This document shows positions 12,808-26,235 of a stretch of DNA of 64,000 bases, one piece after another. The stretch is from Pogostemon cablin (taxonomy: Eukaryota; Streptophyta; Magnoliopsida; Lamiales; Lamiaceae). A program made the translations under genes and the position numbers. Below the pieces are notes generated by a model. That model saw nothing but the letters and a program-made list of their open reading frames with translations. It made no database searches and was not told the origin of the DNA. Position 1 is the first letter of the stretch. Every line of letters starts with the position of its first letter. The stretch is taken from NCBI GenBank assembly GCA_023678885.1, contig CM043009.1, positions 16,547,117 to 16,611,116 on the forward strand. Direction: 5' to 3'.

Positions 12808-15800
12808 CATAGTTATTAAAGGCGAGCCTCGAGCGCGCCCATAACGCGCCTCGGTATAGGTTTTTCAAGGCACGCAGTATCAAGGCGCGCGCCTTTGTGC
12901 GCCTCGGCGTGTGCGCCTTGGGCGCTCCTTGAGTATTGTCATATTTTTGTATTGTTTTATATTTATAATAGTTGAAGTAACACTTTTATAAGTGAAATAG
13001 CACTTTTTGTTATATTAGCAACTTATCAAATAAATAAAATAAAATAAATAAACATATCATAAATATTAAATGAAGGATTTAAGAAGTTAGGGTTCCCGTT
13101 CATTTCACTCCAAGTCTCCATGACGCAAACTACACCAGCCTCCAACTTCCAACTGCCGCCGTCTGGTCGCCGTCCATCGCGCTTCCGACCGCCACTACCA
13201 TGTCGCCATCGGTCAGTCTTCCACCACAGCCTACAGCTACTGGAGCAGCCGAGCAGCAAGCACAACAGGTTTGTTACTTTGTTTTGGTTTTCTTTTTTTC
13301 TTTTTTTTTCTCTTTTTTGTTAGTTTTGCTATTTTGGTTTTTTTTTCTTTTTTTCTCTCTTTTTTCTTATTTTAATGTTAATATTTTTTATTTTTTTCCT
13401 TGATATGTATAATACTATAATCTGACTTTTTTTCCAGCATTCTTTTTTAAATTACTAGGCTACTAGTACAAGCATAATATTAAATTTTGATATTTTATAC
13501 TTTAAACTATGATTAGTTGCATTATTTCTTGATTTTTATTAAATTTATTTATCTTTTTTATTCTTCGGATAATCAGTGGTTTGTAATTTTGTGAGTTGTG
13601 AGAATGAGACTTATGGATGAAAATCAAAGTTGTAGTAGTGGTGTGGGATCTACAAATGAAGCAAAAGATCCGGGATGGAAATATTTTGTGAGGGTAAATC
13701 CAAATACCAATAATGACTTGAAGTGCACTTTTTGTAATCAAGTTTTTAAAGGTGGTATTTTTCATGGAAAACAACATCTTAGTGGAGGACATCGGAATGC
13801 TAAAATATGTAAGAGTTGCCCACCACAAGTTAGGGATGAGATTAAGGAGTTCATGAACATGAAGAAGAAAGAAAATATTGAAAATGTTGCTAAACAAGCA
13901 ATGAGAATTTGAAAGGATGATGAGTATGATTATGATGAAGATGAAGTCAACATCATAGGAGTGGAACCACCAAATACTCAATCATCATCAAAGCCCTCTC
14001 TCCCCTCACAAAACAAGAGGAAAAGACTAAATTCGATTGAGGAATTTGTACAAAAAGTTGCTGAAAAAAAGGAAAAGAGAGGCAAACCACCATAAATGAG
14101 GCCTTCAAGAAAGACATGAGGTGGAAAGGTTGTTTAGCAATTGCGGAAAGGTTATATGATGATGCAATTCCCTTTAACGCTGTCACTTATCTAAGTTTTC
14201 AAAGGATGTTTGATGTTGTTCTCCAGCATGGACTTGGTTTTAAAGCACATTCTTTTCATAATGTGAGAGTTCCCCTTCTTAAAGAGGTTGTTTCTAATGT
14301 TGAAGAAAATTATATCAAGAGTTGTCGTGTAGAATGGGAAAAATATGGTTGTAGTTTGATGATTGATGGTTGGACTGATAAGAAAAAAGGACATTGATAA
14401 ACGTTTTAGTTAATTCACCAAGAGGTTCTGTTTTCTTAGAGTCTGTGGATGCCTCGGAGTATGCTAAAACTGGACAAAAGATGTACGAGTTAATTAATAG
14501 ATTTGTGGATCGTGTGGGAGAGGAAAACGTCGTCCAAGTTGTCACGGATAACGCTAGTAACATGGTGCTGGCTGGTAAGTTATTCAATACTTCAATTATG
14601 TTTTGAGTTTTGAGTAAAATTATTATTATTTTTTATTGAATTTCATCAATTTGTTAGGAAAATTATTGGAAGATAGTAGGCTGAAGATATTTTGGACTCC
14701 ATGCGTTGCGCATTGCATTGATTTGATATTAGAAGATATTGAGAAGTTATCGGAGTTCAAGTCAACTTTAAAGAAAGCCATAAGTGTGACTTCGTACATT
14801 TATATTAGACCCGGTGTGGTAAATATGTTGAGGCAATTCACTGGAAATAAAGAATTATGTAGGGCTTGGGATCACAAGATTTGCAACAGCTTTTCTCACT
14901 TTACATAGATTGTTTTAGTTGAAGAAAAATTTGAGAAATGTATTCATCTCAAATGAATGGGTGGAAAGTAAGTGGGCTAAAGAAGTTGATGGCAAGAAGG
15001 TAGTTAAAATAATCTTGGCTACTACATTTTAGAGAAGTGTTCAATATATCTTGAAGATATATGGACCTTTGGTTGGTGTGTTGAGGTTGGTTGATGGAGA
15101 GAAGAGGCTTGCGATGGGATACATATATGGGGCTATAGATCGAGCCAAAGAAACCATCAAGAAGTCCTTCAAAGATGAGAAACAATATAAAGAAGCTTTT
15201 GAAATCATTGATAGGAGATGGACTTGCCAACTACATCGACCTTTTCATGCGGCGGCATATTATTTGAATCATCAATTCTTTGATGATATTGATATAAGGG
15301 GATACATTGATCACAAGGGGTTTTATTAAAGCCTTAGAAAAATTGATCCCAATTGAGGCAGAGCAAGATAAAATCGTGAGCCAGCTTAATGTGTACAAAA
15401 AGTCTGAAGCTGATTATGAATTTAACGTTGCAAAAAGGCAAAGAAAATTGATGACTCCAATAGTATGGTGGGAGACTTTTGGCTCATGCGTTCCAGAGTT
15501 GCTAAAATTTGCCATTAAAGTACTAAGCCTAACTTGTAGTTCATCCGGGTGTAAGCGTAATTGGAGCATATTTGAGAATTTAAGTAGCACTAGCCCCTAA
15601 CTCATTTTTTTAATTTACAATTACAATGTTTTATTCAAAATTCTTGTTTTATTCAAAATTCTTTCTACTTTAATTTAATTACTACCTTATTGCAGGTTCA
15701 TGCTAAAAGAAGAAATATGCTTGAAATAAAACGTATGAATGATTTGGTTTTTGTTAAATATAATTGTGCTTTAAAGCGTCGGTATGATTTACGTGAGCAC

Positions 15801-16490
15801 ATTGATTCCATCTCATTGAAAAGTATTGATGATTGCAATGAATGGTTGAGTGGTACGATGGATGAATAAATTGAAGATAATGAATTGGTGTTTAAGGGGG
15901 ATGACTTAACATGGGATATGATTGCTCAAGCTAGTGAAGTTGACGAGCCAAGATATCAAACTAGAGAGAAATTAGGGGCAACTATCACTAGTTTCAAAAT
16001 AAAAAGGCAAAGAAGTAATGAAGGAAAAGGGAACTAATCTAAGATTATTAGATGAAGATGATGAAGAACAAGAGGAAGATAATGTTGGGTTTGAAGAAGA
16101 AGAAGATTTTAATGGGGAAGAAGAACAATTTGATGATCAAGACTTGGAGTTTGATGATGAAGAAGATGATAATTAAAATATATTTATTGCTAGGATTGTG
16201 TTTGATGCTTTGATTGACTTATTTTATTTCAAATATTAGGAATTTTCATATGTGCATGTTTAACTTTGGCTTAAATGGCTTAGTTTATATGTCATACTCT
16301 TATAAAATATTATATTATATGCTTTTTAGACTTATTTTATTAGGTAAATGTGTTGTATACAGGTTATATTTAGTGTAGAATAAATAATGGTGTTATATTA
16401 TAAATTTAATTCAGAGGCGCGCCTTAGGCGTGCGCCTTGCGCCTCGGGCACAGATATGTCTCGGTGCGCCTTGCGCCCTTAATAACTATG
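12808..16490 (+). mobile_element. hAT element 3, autonomous type, 3.68 kb
   Basis: Inverted ends are CATAGTTATTAAAGG and, read backwards from the right, CATAGTTATTAAGGG, with exact flanking duplication CTCATTTC. Both subterminal zones are rich in GCGCGCC/GCCTCGG words, unlike the AT-rich interior. The interior encodes a BED-finger hAT transposase with several breaks, so the copy is structurally complete but dead. Confidence 0.95.
13613..16170 (+). pseudogene. hAT transposase (BED finger, DUF659, C-terminal dimerisation region), broken
   Basis: 13613-13912 encodes a BED-type zinc finger (CTFCNQVFKGG, then HLSGGHRNAKIC). 14116-14575 carries the DUF659-like core (IPFNAVTYLSFQRMF, GCSLMIDGWTDKK, VVQVVTDNASN). 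An intron of about 14574-14657 is followed by WTPCVAHCIDLILEDI. 15051-15330 carries PLVGVLRLVDGEKR and RRWTCQLHRPFHAAAYYL, and 15480-15600 the dimerisation motif CSSSGCKRNWSIFE. After a further intron, 15696-16170 encodes an acidic tail. Breaks: TGA after residue about 99 (13910), frameshifts near 14086, 14390, 14870 and 15310, and in-frame TAG near 14930 and 15030. A short upstream exon (13200-13268) may precede it. It would have catalysed cut-and-paste transposition; this copy cannot make full-length protein. Confidence 0.92.
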
Positions 16491-16498
16491 CTCATTTC
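16491..16498. repeat. Right 8-bp target duplication of hAT element 3
   Basis: CTCATTTC, identical to 12800-12807. Confidence 0.93.
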
Positions 16499-16626
16499 AA
16501 ATAAATTGTTAAAACATTATTCATACTAAAACTAGACTTTTAGTATACAATCCAACAGGGGCGCAGAAGGAAAAACGAACTTATATATGCATGATGAAAG
16601 AAAGATACAGAAGGGGCACTAATATA

Positions 16627-16870
16627 CTCCCTCCGTTCCCTTGAAAGGTATTCGTTAATTTTTTGCACGTGGATTAAGGAGTATAATAATTTAATATATA
16701 GTAAGGTGAGAGAAATAATATTTTAATGTGTAGTGGGTAGTTGATTAGTGTTGAGTGTGGGGCCATGTGTAGTGGTTGTGGGTCACATCAATCCAAAAAG
16801 ATAAATGAATATTTTGTAATGGGACGGACCAAAATGAAAAAATGGATACGTATCAAGGGGACGGAGGGAG
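16627..16870. mobile_element. Stowaway MITE
   Basis: Left terminus CTCCCTCCGTTCCCTTG, right terminus CAAGGGGACGGAGGGAG, flanked by TA. Length 244 bp. Confidence 0.92.
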
Positions 16871-17257
16871 TATTTTTTTTCATATAACTGATACTTTATA
16901 AAAAGAAGATTACTGACTTGGGCGTCGGAGGGTTTACGTCAAAAATCTTTTTTGGTGTATTTTTGCAGGTATACGTGGAGTTGCAGATTTAGCAATTTGG
17001 AGAAAGTGCGTGAAGTCATGTGGATTACTGACCTGAAGTCATGCGTTGCATGGGACTAAAGTGTTCTGATATTATTTAAACCATAAGAGGAGAAGCTTAA
17101 ATCATGCATTTTAGATAAACCATTATATCTCTACATTTTATAAAATATAAGTCTATTTTCGCATAGACTTTATCAGAATTGGAAACTTTATGTAATATAA
17201 TCCCTCAATCCATGCTAGTATGTTCCTTTTTAGCAGTAAAAAGATTAAGAAAAATTT

Positions 17258-18076
17258 GGAAAAATAGATTTTTTTGTCCGCTAACTTTGCCCAATTTTGA
17301 ATTTCGTCCATAAATTTTTCACTTTTTGAAAATCGTCCATTATATTTGCAGAATTTTGAAAATCGTCCATTATATTTGAAAATTTTGAAAATCGTCCATC
17401 ATGTATACCAAGTTCAACAAAATCGTCCGTTTCAACATGTCATTAGCAGGTTATTCTAAAAAATAAAAAATAAAAAATATGTAATATATATATATATTAT
17501 TTTAAAAAAAAAATAGCCTCCACTAAGAATTTATATTATACTCTCTCCGTCCGCCCGATAGAGGGCATTTTACTTTTGTGCACGTTGATTAAGAAGTATT
17601 GTTATTTAATGTGTAGTGGGTAGTTGTATTAGTGGGAGTGTGGATTCCATATTTTAATTGTATTAGTGGGTGTGTGTAGATATCATGTGTGTAAAAAAGA
17701 AAGTGACCCTCTTTGGAACGGACGACCAAAATAGAAAAAATACCCTCTTTCGAGCGGACGGAGGAAGTATCAATATTTAGTCAAATTTGCTCCACTTTAG
17801 TAATGAGATTAATATTGTTTGTTTGGTATACGGAAGTGAAAAATGAAAAGTGAGATAAAATTGGTTAAATAAAAATATGATATAGATTAATTGGGGTGAA
17901 AATATTCAAATGACCTGCCATAGCAGGTCAAAGGACCAAAAATGTTGAATTTTATGAAGTCCATGGACTAATTTCAAAATTGTTATAAAATTAACAGATT
18001 AATTTCAAAATTAAAAAAGTTAATGGATTAATTTCAAAATGAATGAAAGTTAGCGGACGAAAAAATCTATTTTCCC
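17258..18076. mobile_element. Long-terminal-inverted-repeat element of unknown superfamily
   Basis: The left end (17258 on) reads GGAAAAATAGATTTTTTTGT then CCGCTAACTTT; the right end read backwards is GGGAAAATAGATTTTTTCGT then CCGCTAACTTT. The inverted arms match over roughly 30-40 bp. Inside are short repeats of AAAATCGTCCAT and TTAATTTCAAAAT. A Stowaway MITE is inserted at 17541-17767. Long arms suggest a MULE-like MITE, but no convincing 9-bp duplication is visible. Confidence 0.65.
17541..17767. mobile_element. Stowaway MITE nested in the inverted-repeat element
   Basis: Left terminus CTCTCTCCGTCCGCCCGA, right terminus CGAGCGGACGGAGGAAG, flanked by TA. Confidence 0.9.
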
Positions 18077-18099
18077 AAAAATATTTATTTAAATATATA

Positions 18100-19500
18100 A
18101 CTGAAAGAAAGTAATGGTAAATATTGAGCATTTTTATAAAATAATTATATTTTTTAACATAATAAATAATGATATTTATTAATTATGTAAGATACTTGCT
18201 TATTTCATAATACTCGTACTTATGTATAAATAAATAATTTCAAACTTGTTTATCAATACACGTTATTACACATAACTATTTAAAATTATTAAGATGTTAG
18301 GACTAATAATATTAATTACTAATAATTTAATAATCAAGAAACATGCTATGTAGATTCTTACCATTAAGTAGTGGTAAATATTGAGCGTTTTTATAAAATT
18401 ATTATATTTTTTTGAACATAATAAATAATTATATTTATTAATTATGTAAGATACTTGCTTATTTCATAATACTCGCACCCGTGTACAAATAAATATCATC
18501 TAAAAATTAATATTTTTAAATCGTTTCATTAAAAAAATATATTATGATACTCATACCCATCCCAAACCCGTTTATCAATACCCAACTACTCATATTCGTA
18601 CCCATTTTATTAAAAATATAAAATAATTTAATTCCGTTCCAAACCCATTTATCAATACCCGTTGATTACACATACCCATTTAAAATTATTAAGATGTTAG
18701 GACTAATAATATTAATTCAAAATATTAATAAAGAAGAAAATAATTTAATAATGAATTAATTGTTAAAACTACATTATAGTTTCAAACTACATTATAGTAT
18801 TATGATACTCATACACATCCCAAACTCGTTTATCAATACCCAACTACTCATATTCGTACTCATTTCATTAAAAAAATATAAAATAATTTAATTCCGTTCG
18901 AAATCCGTTTATCAATACCCGTTGATTACACATACATACCCATTTAAAATTATTAAGATTTTAGGACTAATAATATTAATTCAAAATTATTAATAATGAA
19001 GAAAATAATTTAATATCATTCCAAACCCATTTATCAATACCCGTTGATTACACATACCCATTTAAAATTATTAAAATATTTGAACCAATAATATTAATTC
19101 AAAATTATGAATAAAGAAGAAAATAATTTAATAATGAATTAACTATTAAAACTAAATTATAGTTTCAAACTACATTATAATTTCAAAAAATACATTATAA
19201 TTATAATTACAAAAATAAATTATAATATAAACTTAATTGTTAGTACCATAAATAATAAATTAAATTTTATTGAAATAAATAAGAGAAAAATTTAAAATTT
19301 TAAAATTAAAATTAATTAAATATGGTATCATTATGACAAAAATTAAATAAGGTATATTTTAAATAAGATATCAAATCAATGGCCAAGATCTAATCTTATA
19401 ATTGTGATGAATGGATGAGATTCAATAATGTGATAAATGGATAAGATTCAAAATAATTTATAGTAATAAATACAATGGTGTAAATTAAAATTTTGCTCAA
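18100..19500. repeat. Imperfect AT-rich duplications
   Basis: The segment starting GGTAAATATTGAGC at about 18115 is repeated at about 18372 (both continue to a TTTCATAATACTCG motif). A second family, marked by CCCGTTGATTACACATAC (about 18658, 18916, 19039) and GGACTAATAATATTAATTCA, recurs up to 19250. Spacing is irregular, so these are stepwise duplications and not a clean tandem array. No gene is supported to 20022. Confidence 0.6.
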
Positions 19501-20022
19501 TTTTAAATTTTTTTTACTAGATTCTTATTACATATATATGAGTCTGTATTGTCAGAACACTTGATGTTTTGTCATTTGGTTTTATCATTACGCTTTGTTA
19601 CACATATTGTTGATAAATTTAGTCCAAATTACTAATTTAATGTTAATTACATGTAATCTCATTTTACATTTTTTATATATATAAAATATATCACCTTTCA
19701 TTTAAAATATAAATGGTTCATGAAATAATATTATCACTATTCATTAATTTACTATAATTTTTTATTTAAAAATTATCACTTTCTGAACATCTCACGTAAG
19801 CCCTTACGTGAGACTGTCTCACACAAATTATTGTCATATATGATATATATTTGCATCAATTTTATCAATTCTTTGTAGAAATATTGTAATTTTAGGTAAT
19901 AAGTTAATTATATGTTATGTGTGTTATATGAGACTAATAATTTTTGTAATTAAGATGTATTTTGAGGTAATATGATTGTTGTGTTATTTTTTATTGTGGA
20001 ATGAATAAAGATTAAAAGTGTA

Positions 20023-23000
20023 AAAATAATTTTAAAAAGAAGAAAGTAATACTGAATATCTAAAATTAAAATTTTATTCAATGAATTTAAAATTTAAAAG
20101 TAATTTGAAACTGAAAATTTTTATCTTCATCAAATTTTAAATTATAAATTTATTTAAAATATATATTATGACAATTTTATATATTTTTTAAAACATATGA
20201 TTTTGTATTACTAAAACTATCTCAAATAAAAGTAATAAAAGAAAAATAATAATAAATACATAAAATTTAATCTAAAATAAAAATAATAAAGTACATCTAA
20301 TTTAAAAAAAACATAAATGGTGATTGGTGGAAAATGAAATGTAATATTAGAATATATGAGGAGAATAAATGTATTTTATACATTCGTAATTAATTATCAC
20401 TTTTTATTAAAGATTTTATCAATTTTTTTTAAAATGTTATTATTTTTTATTTATAATATAAATTATTTAAAGAATAGTTCACAACGCCATTATTACTTTT
20501 TCATCAATTAAGTATCATTCTTCGTTAAAATAATTTTAAAAAGAAGAAAGTAATATTGAATATCTAAAATTAAAATTTTATTGAATGAATTTAAAATTTA
20601 AAAGTAATTTGAAACTGAAAAATTTTATCTTCATCAAATTTTAAATTATAAATTTATTTAAAATATATATTATGCCAATTTTATATATATTTTTATAATA
20701 TATGATTTTGAATTACTAAAACTATCTCAAATAAAAGTAATAAAAGAAAAATAATAATAAATACATAAAATTTATTCTAAAATAAAAATAATAAAGTACA
20801 TCTAATTTAAAAAAAACATAAATGGTGATTGGTGGAAAATGAAATGTAATATTAGAATATATGAGGAGAATAAATGTATTTTATACATTCGTAATTAATT
20901 ATCACTTTTTATTAAAGATTTTATCAATTTTGTTTTAAAATGTTATTATTTTTCATTTATACTATAAATTATTTATAGAATAGTTCACAACGCCTTTATT
21001 ACTTTTTCATCAATTAAGTATCATTCTTCGTTAAAACAATTTTAAAAAGAAGAAAGTAATACTGAATATTTAAAATTAAAATTTTATTGAATGAATTTAA
21101 AATTTAAAATTAATTTGAAACTGAAAATTTTTATTTTCATCAAATTTTAAATTATAAATTTATTTAAAATATATATTAATTTAATTTTATATATTTTTTT
21201 ATAATATATGATTTTAAATTACTAAAACTATCTCAAATAAAAGTAATAAAAGAAAAATAATAATAAATACATAAAATTTATTCTAAAATAAAAAAATAAA
21301 GTACATCTAATTAAAAAAAACATAAATGGTGATTGGTGGAAAATGAAATATAATATTAGAATATATGAGGAGAATAAATATATTTTATACATTCTTAATT
21401 AATTATCACTTTTTATTAAAGATTTTATCAATTTTCTTTTAAAATATTATTATTTTTCATTTATACTATAAATTATTTATAAAATAATTCACAACGCAAT
21501 TATTACTTTTTCATCAATTAAGTATCATTCTTCGTTAAAATAATTTTAAAAAGAAAAAAGTAATACTGAATATCTAAAATTAAAATTTTATTGAATGAAT
21601 TTTAAAATTTAAAAGTAATTTGAAACTGAAAAATTTTATCTTCATTAAATTTTAAATTATAAATTTATTTAAAATATATATTATGTCAATTTTATATATT
21701 TATTTTATAATATATGATTTTGTATTACTAAAACTATCTCAAATAAAATTAATAAAAGAAAATACTAATAAATAAATAAAATTTATTCTAAAATAAAAAT
21801 AATAAAGTACATCTAATTTAAAAAAAAAAACATAAATGATTATTGGTGGAAAATGAAATGTAATATTAGAATATATGAGGAGAATAAATATATTTTATAC
21901 ATTCGTAATTAATTATCACTTTTTATTAAAGATTTTATCAATTTTGTTTTAAAATGTTATAATTTTTCATTTATACTATAAATTATTTATAGAATAGTTC
22001 ACAACGCCATTATTACTTTTTCATCCATTAAGTATCATTCTTCGTTAAAATAATTTTAAAAAGAAGAAAGTAATACTGAATATCTAAAATTAAAATTTTA
22101 TTGAATGAATTTAAAATTTAAAAGTAATTTGAAACTGAAAAATTTTATCTTCATCAAATTTTAAATTATAAATTTATTTAAAATATATATTATGTCAATT
22201 TTATATATTTTTTTATAATATATGATTTTGGATTACTAAAACTATCTCAAATAAAAGTAATAAAAGAAAAATAATAATAAATACATAAAATTTATTCTAA
22301 AATAAAAATAATTAAGTAATCTAATTTTAAAAAAAAAAAAACATAAATGGTGATTGGTGGAAAATGAAATGTAAAATAAGAATATATGAGGAGAATAAAT
22401 ATATTTTATACATTCGTAATTAATTATCATTTTTTATTAAAGATTTTATCAATTTTGTTTTAAAATGTTATTATTTTTCATTTATACGATAAATTATTTA
22501 TAGAATAGTTCACAACGCCTTTATTACTTTTTCATCAATTAAGTATCATTCTTCGTTAAAATAATTTTAAAAAGATGAAAGTAATACTGAATATCTAAAA
22601 TTAAAATTTTATTGAATGAATTTATAATTTAAAAGTAATTTGAAACTGAAAAATTTTATCTTCATTAAATTTTAAATTATAAATTTATTTAAAATATATA
22701 TTATGTCAATTTTATATATTTATTTTATAATATATGATTTTGTATTACTAAAACTATCTCAAATAAAATTAATAAAAGAAAATACTAATAAATACATAAA
22801 ATTTATTCTAAAATAAAAAAATAAAGTACATCTAATTAAAAAAACATAAATGGTGATTGGTGGAAAATGAAATATAATATTAGAATATATGAGGAGAATA
22901 AATATATTTTATACATTCTTAATTAATTATCACTTTTTATTAAAGATTTTATCAATTTTCTTTTAAAATGTTATTATTTTTCATTTATACTATAAATTAT

Positions 23001-25090
23001 TTATAAAATAATTCACAACGCAATTATTACTTTTTCATCAATTAAGTATCATTCTTCGTTAAAATAATTTTAAAAAGAAAAAAGTAATACTGAATATCTA
23101 AAATTAAAATTTTATTGAATGAATTTTAAAATTTAAAAGTAATTTGAAACTGAAAAATTTTATCTTCATTAAATTTTAAATTATAAATTTATTTAAAATA
23201 TATATTATGTCAATTTTATATATTTATTTTATAATATATGATTTTGTATTACTAAAACTATCTCAAATAAAATTAATAAAAGAAAATACTAATAAATAAA
23301 TAAAATTTATTCTAAAATAAAAATAATAAAGTACATCTAATTTAAAAAAAAACATAAATGGTTATTGGTGGAAAATGAAATGTAATATTAGAATATATGA
23401 GGAGAATAAATATATTTTATACATTCGTAATTAATTATCACTTTTTATTAAAGATTTTATCAATTTTGTTTTAAAATGTTATAATTTTTCATTTATACTA
23501 TAAATTATTTATAGAATAGTTCACAACGCCATTATTACTTTTTCATCCATTAAGTATCATTCTTCGTTAAAATAATTTTAAAAAGAAGAAAGTAATACTG
23601 AATATCTAAAATTAAAATTTTATTGAATGAATTTAAAATTTAAAAGTAATTTGAAACTGAAAAAATTTTATCTTCATCAAATTTTAAATTATAAATTTAT
23701 TTAAAATATATATTATGTCAATTTTATATATATTTTTATAATATATGATTTTGGATTACTAAAACTATCTCAAATAAAAGTAATAAAAGAAAAATAATAA
23801 TAAATACATAAAATTTATTCTAAAATAAAAATAATTAAGTAATCTAATTTAAAAAAAAAACATAAATGGTGATTGGTGGAAAATGAAATGTAAAATAAGA
23901 ATATATGAGGAGAATAAATATATTTTATACATTCGTAATTAATTATCATTTTTATTAAAGATTTTATCAATTTTGTTTTAAAATGTTATTATTTTTCATT
24001 TATACGATAAATTATTTATAGAATAGTTCACAACGCCTTTATTACTTTTTCATCAATTAAGTATCATTCTTCGTTAAAATAATTTTAAAAAGATGAAAGT
24101 AATACTGAATATCTAAAATTAAAATTTTATTGAATGAATTTAAAATTTAAAAGTAATTTGAAACTGAAAATTTTTGTTTTCATCAAATTTTAAATTATAA
24201 ATTTATTTAAAATATATATTATGTTAATTTTATATATTTTTTTATAATATATGATTTTGGATTACTAAAACTATCTCAAATAAAAGTAATAAAAGAAAAA
24301 TAATAATAAATACATAAAATTTATTCTAAAATAAAAAAATAAAGTACATCTAATTAAAAAAAAAACATAATTGGTGATTGGTGGAAAATGAAATATAATA
24401 TTAGAATATATGAGGAGAATAAATATATTTTATACATTCTTAATTAATTATCACTTTTTATTAAAGATTTTATCAATTTTCTTTTAAAATGTTGTTATTT
24501 TTCATTTATACTATAAATTATTTATAAAATAATTCACAATGCAATTATTACTTTTTCATCAATTAAGTATCATTCTTCGTTAAAATAATTTTAAAAAGAA
24601 AAAAGTAATACTGAATATCTAAAATTAAAATTTTATTGAATGAATTTAAAATTTAAAAGTAATTTGAAACTGAAAAATTTTATCTTCATTAAATTTTAAA
24701 TTATAAATTTATTTAAAATATATATTATGTCAATTTTATATATTTATTTTATAATATATGATTTTGTATTACTAAAACTATCTCAAATAAAATTAATAAA
24801 AGAAAATACTAATAAATACATAAAATTTATTCTAAAATAAAAATAATAAAGTACATCTAATTTTAAAAAAAAAAAAATGGTGATTGGTGGAAAATGAAAT
24901 GTAATATTAGAATATATGAGGAGAATAAATATATTTTATACATTCGTAATTAATTATCACTTTTTATTAAAGATTTTATCAATTTTGTTTTAAAATGTTA
25001 TTATTTTTCATTTATACTATAAATTATTTATAGAATAGTTCACAACGCCATTATTACTTTTTCATTAATTAATTATCATATTTTTCGTTA
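20023..25090. repeat. Satellite array: about ten ~507-bp units with a three-unit higher-order period
   Basis: The marker TTCGTTAAAA recurs at 20521, 21027, 21531, 22041, 22552, 23055, 23563, 24070 and 24576, with a diverged last copy near 25084, giving spacings of 503-511 bp. A partial first unit begins at 20023. Shared variants recur every third unit. For example GAAAATACTAATAAATA with ATATATTTATTTTATAATAT marks units at 21531, 23055 and 24576; AATTAAGTAATCTAATTT with GTAAAATAAG marks 22041 and 23563; TACATTCTTAATTAA marks 21027, 22552 and 24070. The units are over 80% A+T and non-coding; open frames within (for example 22242-22430) are chance. The higher-order unit is about 1.52 kb. Confidence 0.95.
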
Positions 25091-25880
25091 AAAAGAATAT
25101 CACTTCTTACTTATTTATGTGTCCCATTAAACAGTTTTACCCATAGTTGCCATGGTGAAAAATCGAGACGTACAAGAGGAATAATACCATTTAAAACGTT
25201 CCTACCGCAACAATAAATGAGGACTATCCAATTTCACTTGAAATTGGCATGGCACTAAAACACTTAACCGACTTATACATATTACTCGCGATGTCCTAAG
25301 GTTTATTATACCACACACTACATGAACAACAAGATACTAGTTTATGCTTGTAAAGAGAGAGAGAAAAAAAAAAAAGTCTCATGGCTTGATTCTGGATCTT
25401 TCCTCATCATCCCCAACACTTTTGCACAATTTTATAGCAAATTATAACACAAAAATGGTGAAAAAATAATAATTCTATGTCTTATAATTTGCACTATTTT
25501 TTATATTAAAAAAATATAAAATCATTTAATTCTTATTTAATTTTTTTATAATTAAAATTATTTTATCTTTTATTTTGATATTTATTTTTAATTCTTTTAC
25601 GAAATCAATATAATTTAATATTTAAAAAAATATTTATTAAATAATAAAACACTTGAACTTTAAATTATAAGGTTATTCTGAGTGCACCGTATACCTGAGA
25701 GTTGTAGAGTAAAATTGAAGGTTACTCTGAGTTCTAAAGTACGATAAATAATTAATTAAATTATATTTTTAGTGTTATATAATATGATTAACCGCAAATA
25801 TACTTTAACTATCAATAAAAATACGTAGCTATTAGTTTAATTCCATTTAAAAAAATATTTAAAAAAAAACATTGTTATTA
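25091..25880. other. AT-rich spacer with no supported gene
   Basis: Contains a GAGAGAGAG-A(n) run near 25355 and otherwise unremarkable AT-rich DNA. No element termini or coding similarity were recognised. Confidence 0.5.
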
Positions 25881-25901
25881 AATTAGAAAAATAAAATAAA
25901 A

Positions 25902-26235
25902 TTACATAATAGTGCAGCCGGGAAACCCACACCAATTTTGTGTCGGATTACAGCACCACACTGATGTACCGTAATTATGGCACCGTTGTTGGAGTGCATT
26001 TTCACACAAAAATGGGACCTTTGCACTCTTTTGGTATTCTGTTGGAGATGGCTCAACATCCCAATCAGCATCATAATCAGGCTTAAGTAGGCACTCCTCA
26101 GAAACACCATTGAAATGAAGGTCTCTGGAACTGACTTGTCCACAGTTTCCTTTGCATCAAAAGTTAAAAACATCATAAAGTTTCTGGTCTGAACAGCATG
26201 CAGAATTTTCACCAATTCGTAAGGTTTTCCTGTCT
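25902..26235 (-). pseudogene. Cystatin-like gene fragment (weak)
   Basis: After an acceptor near 26232 the minus strand reads TGKPYELVKILHAVQ, then FMMFLTFDAKE, then PETFISMVF. This has the pattern seen in plant cystatin-related proteins (a V-K-x-L/N strand followed by a FxxTFEAK-type strand). The frame then shifts near 26110 to one carrying EECLLKPDYDADWD and a Cys-rich end with TAA at 25904-25902. Either the gene is frameshifted or the two parts are separate exons. It may belong with the minus-strand exon at 27880-28085. Assignment is low confidence. Confidence 0.35.

Larger units (their letters stand above)
11420..16557 (-). mobile_element. Copia-type LTR region (minus), interrupted by hAT element 3
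   Basis: Read on the minus strand it begins TGTTGGATTGTATACTAAAA at 16557, a form common to long plant copia LTRs. The text 12230-12807 and 16491-16557 is continuous once the hAT element and one duplication copy are removed. The left border is not defined: no matching 5-bp duplication, PBS or polypurine tract was found, so solo LTR and truncated element cannot be told apart. Confidence 0.45.

Noticed and set aside
13120..13323. Plus and minus ORFs at the start of hAT element 3
   Set aside because: They lie in the untranslated leader and first intron of the transposase; at most 13200-13268 is a short first exon.
22242..22430. Minus-strand ORF of 62 codons in the satellite
   Set aside because: Low-complexity Phe/Tyr/Leu translation of AT-rich repeat units, not kept open in the other units.
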